From Syngnathus acus (lineage: Eukaryota > Chordata > Actinopteri > Syngnathiformes > Syngnathidae): 64,000 nucleotides of DNA. Below, in pieces: positions 52,911-62,440 of this stretch. Under the pieces are notes generated by a model. The model was given only the letters and a program-made list of their open reading frames with translations, did not search any database and was not told where the DNA came from. The position numbers were made by a program, and so were the translations under genes. The stretch lies in contig NC_051097.1 of the NCBI RefSeq assembly GCF_901709675.1, positions 1,309,039 to 1,373,038 on the forward strand, read 5' to 3'. The number at the start of each line of letters is the position of its first letter. The stretch's first letter is position 1.

Positions 52911-53402
52911 TATATATTTTCTTATTAAAATACAAAAGCAACTTAAACAACTTCACAGCATGTTACGGTATCCCGTCAATATTTTGTCCTTATACATTTT
53001 TTTAAACTTAGGTAAGGTACTACAGTTCTTTAATTCTTCACTGCCGGTGTTCCATAATTCCACACCTCTAACTGTTATACAATGTAACTTTAACTTTTGA
53101 TTGACAGGGTAGTGATCCAATCATGACAACGCCATTCTCAGCCTGCGCTCCTACCGTGTTATCGATATTATTTTTTAAATGTATTATTAATTTTATATTC
53201 AAACTGAAAACATAAACTAAATAACACTGAAGTAATTCAAGTCATCGTGTCTCAAGTCAAGTCAAGTCCCGAGTCTTTAACTTCCAAGTCCAAGTCGAGT
53301 CTCAAGTTTTTTCATTTTTTGTCAAGTCAAGTCACAAGTCATCAAAACAGCGACTCGAGTCGACTCGAGTCCAAGTCACAGTGACTCAAGTCCCCATCTC
53401 TG
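52086..53402. mobile_element. Large hAT MITE with perfect target duplication
   Basis: 1317 bp. Termini CAGAGATGGGACCAAGTCAC and, inverted, GTGACTCAAGTCCCCATCTCTG; 8-bp duplication CAAATTCC at 52078-52085 and 53403-53410. Both ends consist of irregular caagtcaagtc repeats, while the middle (about 52290-53220) is AT-rich unique DNA with a (TA)n run at 52878-52910. No transposase is present. Confidence 0.85.
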
Positions 53403-53410
53403 CAAATTCC

Positions 53411-55486
53411 GTCACATACATTTCGTCACACTGTCCAGAGTTGTTGTCATACACTGTCTTGGCTCAGAGTCTTGATGGTCAATGCAGGTATAGTCACGTC
53501 TGGTCATAATCTTGAAATGGGCCTTCTCCATTGAACTCTTTTATTGTCAATGGTGCCCCAGAGTAATCCTAAACCCATATTTAGTCCAAAATTAGCCCTG
53601 ATCAATCTTGCTTTTTCAAATCTGTAGTATCTATATATTTTTCAGGTGAGAGGAATGTGATCCTCTGCTGTGATCACATCACCCCAACTTTGAATCACTT
53701 TAACCATTCACATTACACAAACACCACACCACAAGCACAGACTTGACATTCATTCATACACCATTACAGAAAAAATTTCATCCCATAACACACAAAAATC
53801 ATACAATATTAAATTGTAAAAGGAACCCTTCCTACGCAAAATTTTCTCCTCATTAAAATGTCCCTTTTTTATTTTAAATCCAAAATTAATATCTAATTGT
53901 CTGGTCTCCTGTCCTCTCATCGCTTGCCAATATGCATAATGCTGGAACATGTTTTAACTCCCCATTTAGTTTGCTCACATCTCACACTTAGACTATTTGA
54001 CATTTTGTGTTGAGCTGTAACTTATTTATTTCCACCTTCCCATATTTCTTCCACTAAAACAGTTTCATTTTGCTTTCAGTTTCACATTGAATTACACATT
54101 TTCAGTTTAAATTCATCCCTCCAAATAACTACCGTATTTTCCGGACTATAAGGCGCACCGGACTATAAGGCGCACCTTCAGTGAATGGCCCATTTTAAAA
54201 CTTTATCCTTATATAAGGCGCACCGGACTATAAGGCGCACCATTAATGCATCATGTCAGATTTTTAATCCAAATCAAATCATTCTCCATTTTAGCTTTTT
54301 TATTTCAACTTCAGACGCAACAAATTACCTGTTTCCATTTCTAACTGTTCATCTTATGCCTACCTATTCCAAAACTTCCCACTTATGATAAATTTCAAAT
54401 TTTCAACTTTAAAATTCACGCCCAATTTTACAAAATTCTTTCTATATTTTCAAACATTTTCTGACCAATTCAACACGTTCCAAATTTAAACATAATTTTG
54501 TAGCATTACTCGAATTTTTATTCAACCTCTTCGCCTTCACACGCAATTTCTACAGAAATTACAAATTCTAGTTATCATTGTTAATCATCCGTGACCCTCG
54601 TAAAACAAGCCGCACCAATAATGGATAGATGGATGGATTGTTAATCAAAACCCCAAGTGCCATTTAAATTAATTGTCGCAAGGGTAATGTCAATGTATTT
54701 GTTATTTAAAGCCCTATGTATTCTTTTTTAATTAAGTAGTTCCCTGTATTACAATTTTGCTGACTATCCAGAATTCCAAATTTCTTATGGCCCCTCATCC
54801 CTTCAATATCAAATAAACCAATCACAATTGATTAAATTCTGTCGTTTTGATAAAGGTCAATTAAGTTTAGCAATTCAGCCTCCTGTTGCCCAAATCCAAA
54901 TGTTCACTGGTCCAATTATAAATTTCATTATTTCAATTAGATTCATCATGTCTTCAAAATGCTGTTACATATAAAAATTTCATGATTCAAATGATTTAAT
55001 TTCTATCGATCAATGTCCACTTTGCAAAATTTCTGATCACGCTGTCATACGATTTGTTTTTATTAGTGTATCTTCACTGTCCATGTCTGTGTATTTTGTT
55101 TTTCATCCCCATTTTAGTGTCAATAAGCAGCCTTATTATTCCCTCTTTTATCAAAACTCCTCAGTTATGTCCACCCCAGCACCCAAACACGCTTCCATCC
55201 CTTTTGTCCCATACTCCACCAACTTTGTAATGCTTCAGCAGTCTTTAGCAATGTGTCCAGTTTGACTTCATTTGACTCGTGCAAGTCTTTAGCAGCCTCT
55301 CCTCTTAGATTCTCATGATGACGATTCAGGGCTGGACCGTCCGCCACTCTCAAATGCGTCCATCTTGTCTTTGTTCTTTCAGTCCATTTTCATTTTGATC
55401 TGCAACTGTGTGTATTCCACCAACTGAATGGTTCTTGTCCTGTGAAGAGCTGTGCTTGCCCCCTTCAAACATGATAATAGTTCCTT
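53411..55486. other. AT-rich DNA without genes; one transposon terminus
   Basis: At 54132-54245 'accgtattttccggactata' and three further copies of 'cggactataaggcgcacc' mark the end of a well-known fish/vertebrate TA-inserting transposon; the partner end is not seen. A ggat tetranucleotide run lies near 54620. Nothing else is supported. Confidence 0.5.
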
Positions 55487-55985
55487 AGACTTAGACTTAG
55501 ACAAACTTTATTGTCATTTTGTCAACACTAGGTGTACACAAAACGAAATTTCGTTGCATACGGCTTTCAACAATGTAGTGGTATTTCGGCTGGTTAAAAA
55601 GTGACATTCTATATAAAAATATGAAATAAGATAATTATAAAGTACAAAGTGCAGCAGTGATAAAGTATGTAAACAGTGCAGGAGACAAAAGCAGTATTTA
55701 CAAGTGTGCAGAGGAATGCTACGTTTGAATGTTCAACAGTCTGACGACAGCAGGGAAAAAACTATTGCAGAACCTGGTGGACCTGCAGCGGATGCTGCGA
55801 AAACTCTTCCCAGAGGGCAGCAGGGAGAACAGTCCATGGTGGGGGTGTGATGGGTCACTGATAATATTACGGGCTTGGGACACGCAGCGCTGGGATGACA
55901 AGTCCTGAATGGAGGGAAGAGGAGCCCCGATGATCCTCTCTGCTGTCCTCACCACTCTGTTGTTCTCCCAAAGGTCAAAGGCGTC
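55487..55985 (-). pseudogene. L2-like LINE, 3' end
   Basis: The minus strand encodes the C-terminus VRTAERIIGAPLPSIQDL, LFSLLPSGKSFRSIRCRSTR and FFPAVVRLLN, then a 3' UTR of about 230 bp ending in the hexamer-like tail cttagacttagac (plus strand view). It is 5' truncated near 55985. Confidence 0.75.
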
Positions 55986-57149
55986 TCATGACCAGGGACA
56001 GTCCTCTGTTGCTTTTGAGACAGCCAGTGGCGTAAGAGGACTCAGTTCAGGAATTGTGCCACGCGCTTGGGCAGAACACACTGGGACACAAATTTCACAA
56101 AACTATGTATCTTCGTGTTATCAGTCTTCCTGTGTAGCATTTGTTGATTACACCCCAACTCCTCCCATTACCATTTGTATTCTATCAGTTGGGCACACTC
56201 ATCATCTTAGTATCAAGCCACCCTTATCAAATGCTTTCTCTTTTTCCTTCTGAGTAATCCATCCACCCTACCCATTAACATGGCTAAAATCCTCATTCTT
56301 CTTTTTTTTTTCTGACTTCCAGTGTTTATCATCAAATAAAGTTCTGAAATCCTTGGTAATAAACTGTAATGTGATTTAACATTTTACCAACATGGTTGTA
56401 TATGCGGAAAATATTATTGTTCAATCTATAGGTCATACAGCGCCTGTGTTCCAAATATGACACTCCTCCTTGATTTAACATCTCATAAGTTATTATTGTC
56501 AGCAGCGCTAAAGGATAGAGCTTGAAAGTGAATGTCTTATCGCCCAATTTAAAACACATGCCACATTTGAGCTAGTATTTATTCATTTATTTATTTGCGA
56601 TCCTCATGTTAGCTGGCATATGTCAGAATTAAAATGTAATTTTGCTTTTAATTTTAAGTCCTTCAAAATTGCTATATTCTTACTGCACCGAGATAAACTG
56701 TTTATATATCTTTTAAAAACAAACAAAAAACAATCTATGCCTCTGCACAGACCTTGCATGTTGACTCTTAAAAGTGGCACCCAAATGCCAGATTACAAAT
56801 CAAACCTCCTCTTTCACTCTGACCATTTTTGCTAAAACAATCTACTCATCTAGACACTGTAATCACATACTAAATAACGGCCTGCAAATTAATCATATTG
56901 TTGTTGATGTTGTCCCTCAAAACATGTGACTAGAATTTGGACAATTATTAACCCTCATCAATTGATCAATTATCTCCTCCCTAAATTCCTAGCCTGTTAA
57001 CCTATCTGCATAAAGAAGACATTTACAATTCAGGGGATAAGAGAATAACAAGGAATACCTGAACCCTAACCCTAATCCAAGAACACAAGGAAAACCTAAC
57101 AATAAACAAAATAAACCCAAATCAAAACCAAATAAACTAGAACCATGAC
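55986..57149. other. No gene recognised
   Basis: AT-rich DNA. The 'accctaaccctaa' at 57063 is a two-unit telomere-like motif and too short to mean anything. Confidence 0.5.
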
Positions 57150-58990
57150 ATATGTAGACCAACACAGTACTCCAAATATTTACTCTTTAAAATTTTAGCC
57201 TTTTTGTGTAGAGCACCATTGATTTCTAATCATTGACCTAAATTTATCCTTAATTTAATCCCAATCGCGGATACCCCCTACTTGACTTGGTGTTCTTTAA
57301 TAAAAAGTGCCCCCTTGCAATGTCGTTTTTATTTGTTGTTTTTAACTCTAAGTGATTCAAATCTTTGACTTATTCTTACATGTAACCACCTTGTGTAGTC
57401 TAATGTCCTAATCGATCAATAATTTCTCCTAAATTTAACATCGCAATCACAATTTAATTTTACCCAATTCTACAATGTATGTTCTCTCTTACTCTCACAT
57501 TTTTATGAGGGCTGGGCACTCTCCCCGTTGGACCAGTTTCTGCCCACAACCCTCAGATTATTCTATAATTTCTAATTTTTACATTTAACAGTGCAAATCT
57601 GATAAACCATTGTCTAGCACACAATTTTCATGCACCAATTTTCATTTCCATCATTTATAACGAACTGGTACACAAAGACAAACATAGATAACACACGGGC
57701 CCACAACATAGACATGACTCACAACATGGCAATCTTCCCAGCCGATGACAAGTGGGGGGAGGGGGCAGCTGAAGTGCGGAGAGCCTCGCCACCAACACAT
57801 CACACAATGCGACCCCCCCACCTCTGTCCTAAATATGCATTTTTTCCCACCTGACCGTTTGGCCCAAATTTTAGAGCTGCACCCTTTTGAAAACAAAAAT
57901 AGTTACAGTTTAACCCCACCGCACAATGGGATACAACCTTCATGCTAATTATATATATACATTCTTGATCAAATTCTTGTTAAGCCATTTTTCTGACTCC
58001 AACTCACATGCTAAATCAAAAATCAACAATTTTATACAAATCATTGTTCTTCATGAACCACAAATCATCACTTCCACCCCATGAACAACAGCACCACAAC
58101 TAATCACTCACTTCTTCAGCTGTGCCGCTGTCCCATCTCACAGCCAAGCCTGCTTTCCACAAATTATCAACATAGACACACTTCAACAATTATGTAGCGA
58201 CCTGGTTAACCCAGTTACTCCAAATATTTCCTCATTAAAATTTTTGCCTTTTTGTGTAGAGCACCATTGATTTCTAATCATTGACCTAATTTTACCATTA
58301 ATTTAATCCCAATCACGAATGCCCCCTGCTTAATACTTTACTTGGTGTTCTTTTAATAAAAAGTGCCCCCTTGCAATGTCGTTTTTATTTGTTGTTTATT
58401 TACTCTAAGTGATTCAAATCTTTGATTTATCCTTACATGTAACCACCATGTATAGTCTTATGTCATAACAAAGCCCACCAACTGCTCCACCTCCTCTCTG
58501 TAGTCCAGGTCGTTGTTGTCCCTGATGAGGCCCACCACCGTTGTGTCGTCTGCAAACTTCACGATGTGATTGGTGGTGAACCTGGGGGCGCAGTCGTGTG
58601 TCATCAGGGTGAACAGCAGGGGGCTCAGGACGCAGCCCTGAGGGGAGCCTGTGCTGAGGGTGATGACATCTGAGGTGTTCTGTCCGACCCGGACTGACTG
58701 AGGTCTGTTGGTGAGGAAGTCTAGCAGCCAGTTTCGAAGGGGGGTGCTGAAGCCCAGGTGTTCCAGTTTTTCCACCAGATGTTGTGGAATGATGGTGTTA
58801 AACGCTGAGCTGAAGTCCAGGAACAGCAACCGCACGTGGGTGTTCCTCTCCTTAACAATGCAAATCTGATGAACCATTGTCTAGCACACCGTTTTCGTGC
58901 ACCATTTTAACCCAATTCCATCATTTATAACGAACTGATACACAAAGACAAACATAGATAACACACGGGCCCACAACATAAACATGACAA
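57150..58990. repeat. Direct duplication of two blocks, offset 1.05-1.26 kb
   Basis: Block 1 ('ttactccaaatattt.ctc' to 'cttacatgtaaccacc') is at 57168-57400 and 58215-58455. Block 2 ('gcaaatctgat.aaccattgtctagcacac' to 'gcaatcttcccagc.gatgacaag') is at 57593-57752 and 58858-59010. In the second copy a LINE fragment lies between the blocks. Block 2 resembles part of the ERV family 1 spacer near 48840-49000, so the region may be a relic of a related provirus. Confidence 0.65.
58470..58858 (-). pseudogene. L2-clade LINE reverse transcriptase fragment
   Basis: A minus-strand frame of about 130 codons with [55 protein letters not shown] and the catalytic [11 protein letters not shown]. Both the N- and C-terminal parts of the ORF are missing. 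It sits inside one copy of the duplicated block, which dates its insertion after, or at, the duplication. Confidence 0.85.
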
Positions 58991-59508
58991 TCTTCCCAGC
59001 TGATGACAAGGTGCTGTGGAACAAGGTCAAGATGTACTTCATTGCCTTCCCAACATCATATTTAGTAGAACGGGGCTTCAGTGCAGTCACCTTGCTTCTT
59101 TCCAAGCAAAGAAACCGACTGAAAATTACTGACCGCGGGGATCTACGACTTCTTCTTAGTGAGTTCCAGCCTGATGTTGAGAAGCTTATGTCCCTGCACC
59201 AAGCACATCCATCCCATTAATATTACGTGTGAGACAATGAAGGTTACTGGTGGAATGTTTATTTACGATTCTATGTTGCTGAAACAGTTAAAACTGCAAA
59301 ATAATAAATTGGTTTACTAAATACTAAATTGGGTTTTATTTGTGAAATACACATTTGTGTTGAACCTTACTCTTTTCAAATTGCAGCAAACCAAATATCA
59401 AGAAAGAGGTGTTTGTTTCCATATGTGCCGGGGGGGGGGGGGGGGTGCGCTAGGAATTCACTGGGGAGCCAAAGGGGGCGCTAGCCTGCAAAAGTTTGGG
59501 AACCACTG
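58984..59508 (+). pseudogene. hAT transposase C-terminus and right end
   Basis: Encodes FPTSYLVERGFSAVTLLLSK and QRNRLKITDRGDLRLLLS, the C-terminal dimerisation domain of hAT transposases, with a natural stop at 59220. About 290 bp of 3' sequence, including a G run near 59431-59445, lead to a terminus 'aaaagtttgggaaccactg' at 59508. The first 85-90% of the enzyme is missing. Confidence 0.8.
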
Positions 59509-59514
59509 GATTAG

Positions 59515-59888
59515 TTCATTGGTGAACGGGAAATGCAACTCATGACTCGTTCGTGAACGGGAAGTTATGTCACTGACTCGTAAAGTCCCTCGTCCATCTA
59601 ACGCTCGCTGGCGCTGTTGATTGGTCGTTCACGAAGATTCACGAGTGAGTGAGTGACAGACAGACAGCATTGCTGCTATGCCATTGCCAGCCGACACACG
59701 TTATGCCAACATTGATGTTTTAATTTTGTATTTGTTGGCTTGTAGTTGATGGTGTTAATATATTGAATGTGTTTGTGTTTGAATAAAAGGTTGAAAAAAA
59801 AACGTTAAGCCGACATTTGTTATCTTGGTTGGTACCAACTCATATTACAACGTAAAACACATACATATTGTCATATAAAGCAGTTGAC
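59515..59888. repeat. Repeat pair, left copy
   Basis: 'gttcattggtgaacgggaaatgcaa...gaataaaaggttgaaaaaaaa' matches 62075-62440 at nearly all positions. It contains several gttcgtgaacgg-like palindromic pieces and an AATAAA. The family is not identified. Confidence 0.75.
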
Positions 59889-60254
59889 TGTCACGGATCG
59901 AATGGAGCAGGGCGACCATATGCAGCTTGGACCAGGGTTTATTGAAGGGAAAAGGTAGTTGGAAGAGAGGATAAGGAGAACAAACTAACAGAACTGGCAA
60001 ACTGACATAACTTAACCTACTGACCGACAGACTGGCTAACCGAAACAGACTTGACAAAGACAGGAACCAAAAAGACAGCAATGATTCGACAGGGGAGTGA
60101 GGGACAGACATACAAATATAAAAATACAAAACACGTAACAAGAGGCAGGTGACTGTGGTTACATTGATTGAGGTAACACAGGAGGGGAGGGGCAACGCAA
60201 ACAGAAACCATGGTAACAAAGACACAATACAGCAACCGGGGACAAGTCGTGACA
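59889..60254 (-). repeat. 3' LTR
   Basis: Minus strand TGTCACGACTTG...CCGTGACA. The predicted transcript start reads GTCGAATCATT (60080-60090, minus strand). Confidence 0.85.
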
Positions 60255-60354
60255 GTACCACCCCACAAGTCCCGAAAACCAAAACCCCCACGTGGCGAGC
60301 GGGGGGGAAGCGCAGTCCAATTGACCTCACTGGTCTGTGTCAAAGTCCGAACCG

Positions 60355-60735
60355 TGATCGGCGGCAACTCGGGGGACAGAACCGTGATTGGCAGCAACTC
60401 GAGGGACAGAACCGCGATTGACGGCAACTCGGGGTACAGAACCGCGATCGGCGGCAACTTGGGGGACAGAACCGCAATCGGCGGCAACTCGGGGGACAGA
60501 ACCGCAATCGGCGGCAACTCGGGGAACAGAACAGCAATCGGGTGCAACTCGGGGGACAGAACCGCAATCGGCGGCAACTCGGGGGACAGAACCGCAATCA
60601 GCGGTAACTCAGGGGACAGAACCGCAAACGGCGTCAACTCGGGGACAGAACCGCAAACGGCGGCAAATGGGGGATAGAACCGCAAACGGCGGCAACTCGG
60701 GGACAGAACCGCAAACGGCGGCAACACGGGAAGCA
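60355..60735 (-). repeat. 30-bp minisatellite in the LTR-element interior
   Basis: About twelve units of a 30-bp motif (plus strand gcggcaactcgggggacaga). Related to the 31-bp minisatellites at 11366 and 21720 but one base shorter, which keeps frame and creates long spurious ORFs on both strands. Confidence 0.9.
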
Positions 60736-61278
60736 GAGCCATGCTCTGCGGCAAACGGCGAGTCTGAACCGATATCGGCGGCATACGGAAGGTCAGAGCC
60801 GCATTCGGCGGTGTTTGGAAGTCCGTACTGCGATCAGCGGCATTCGGAAGGCGGAGCTGTGCGCAGCGGCAAGAGCCATCACGCGCCGCAGCAGTGGGAG
60901 TGGGGCGAGGGACGATCGCGGGTCCGGCGCAGCTGGCTTGAAGTCTGGCGACGCCCCCAGGTCCTGCGACGCTGGGGTGGAGCCCGATGGCGGCCGCGGG
61001 TCTGATGGCGCCGGGAGACACTCCAACGGCGGTTGCGGGTCCGGCGTCGCGGGAGCGAAGTCCAATGGCGGAGCCGGTGTCGCTGGAGCGAAGTCTGACG
61101 GTGGCCACGGAGCCGCTGGCGCCAGAAACACTCCGATGGCGGCTGAGGGTCCGGTGTCGCGGGAGCAAAGTCCGATGGCAGCCGCGGAGCCCATGGCAAG
61201 CTGCGACGACGGGCGTAGATCGGGCGTCGCGGTGGGAGCTGATGGAGGAGATTGGTCCAGGCGCTGGTCGCCAAAGTG

Positions 61279-61289
61279 GTCGGATCATT
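61279..61289 (-). promoter_or_regulatory. Self-complementary primer-binding site
   Basis: Minus strand AATGATCCGAC, one base from the 5' LTR. It pairs with the predicted transcript start of the 5' LTR, GTTGGATCATT (61482-61492), with a single G-U pair, and exactly with GTCGGATCATT of the LTR at 11752. Confidence 0.75.
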
Positions 61290-61290
61290 C

Positions 61291-61652
61291 TGTCACGGAT
61301 CGGATGGAGCAGGGCGACCATATGCAGCTTGGACCAGGGTTTATTGAAGGGAAAAGGTAGTAGGAAGAGAGGATAAGGGGAACAAACTAACAGAACCGGC
61401 AAACTGACATGCCTTAACTGACCAACCAACAGACTCGCTAACCGAAACAGACTTGACAAAGACAGGAACCAAAAAGACATCAATGATCCAACAGGAGAGT
61501 GAGGAGCAGACAGGACTTAAATACAAAACACGTAACAAGAGGCAGGTGACTGTAGTTACATTGATTGAGGTAACACAGGAGGGGAGGGGCAACGCGGACA
61601 GAACCCATGGTAACATAAAGACACAATACAGCAACCGGGACGAGTCGTGACA
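61291..61652 (-). repeat. 5' LTR
   Basis: Minus strand TGTCACGACTCG...CCGTGACA. A TATA-like TATTTAAG lies at 61516-61523 and the predicted start about 31 bp downstream at 61492. Confidence 0.85.
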
Positions 61653-62069
61653 GTTAACCAAATGTCTGATTTTTATGTTTTGATTGGCGAATATAAAAAC
61701 AAGAAATAAAACACCAGACAAGTTATAACATAAATGTATATAATAATAATAAAAATAATAATAATAAAAGTACATCTTAAACCAGCAATCTAATGTGAAA
61801 TTGCAGTCGATATATTGGATAACAATATTTAGGCATATATATGCATAAACGTTACTTAAAACCTACTATAAGCAAATCGTAAATCTCCATTCTGCCTTAC
61901 TTAGTTCCCACTAGGAGACGCAACACGTTCACTGACTGATCCGTTGATGCACGGAAAGGCAGTTCACCCAATGACTCGTTCGCGAACGGGAAAGTCAGGA
62001 TTCGTTCCCTCACTGATCCGTTCTCGCGAAATGCGAATCACTCACTCACTGTTTCGTTCACTCGCAGAT
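61653..62069. other. No gene; (ATA)n microsatellite and palindrome-rich DNA
   Basis: An ATA-trinucleotide tract lies at about 61738-61768. From 61925 to 62070 sequence of the 'gactcgttcgcgaacggg' type repeats with alternating orientation and leads into the right copy of the repeat pair. Confidence 0.5.
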
Positions 62070-62440
62070 TTGTTCGTTGGTGAACAGGAAATGCAATTCA
62101 CGACTCGTTCGTGAACGGGAAGTTATGTCACTGACTCGTAAAGTCCCTCCTCCATCTAACGCTCGCTGGCGCTGCTGATTGGTCGTTCACGAAGATTCAT
62201 GAATGAGTGAGTGACAGACAGCATTGCTGCTATGCCATTGCCAGCCGACGCACGTTATGCCGACATTGATGTTTTAATTTTGTATTTGTTGGCTTGTAGT
62301 TGATGGTGTTAATATACTGAATGTGTTTGTGTTTGAATAAAAGGTTGAAAAAAAAAACGTTGTGCCGAGATTTGTTATTTTGGAGGGCACCAACTCATAT
62401 AACAACGTAAAACACATATAGATATTGTCATTTTTATTCT
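62070..62440. repeat. Repeat pair, right copy
   Basis: Near-identical to 59515-59888, same orientation, differing by a few substitutions and a 4-base indel in gacagacagaca. Confidence 0.75.

Larger units (their letters stand above)
59889..61652 (-). mobile_element. Complete self-priming-type LTR element without genes
   Basis: 1764 bp with direct LTRs of 366 and 362 bp and a 1036-bp interior, on the minus strand. The LTRs differ at many positions, so it is not new. Flanks GTTGAC and GTTAAC may be a target duplication with one change. The interior has a primer-binding site adjacent to the 5' LTR, GC-rich sequence related to that at 21178-21550, and a 30-bp minisatellite. No gag or pol reading frame exists; open frames of up to 488 codons across the minisatellite translate the repeat. 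Movement would need proteins from an autonomous relative. Confidence 0.85.

Noticed and set aside
57063-57076. Telomere-like ccctaaccctaa
   Set aside because: Only about two units; expected by chance in AT-rich DNA.
60017-61483. 488-codon minus-strand frame with LPPIAVLSPE-type repeats
   Set aside because: It is the translation of the 30-bp minisatellite, the GC-rich interior and part of both LTRs of a gene-less LTR element; both strands are open because the unit is a multiple of three.
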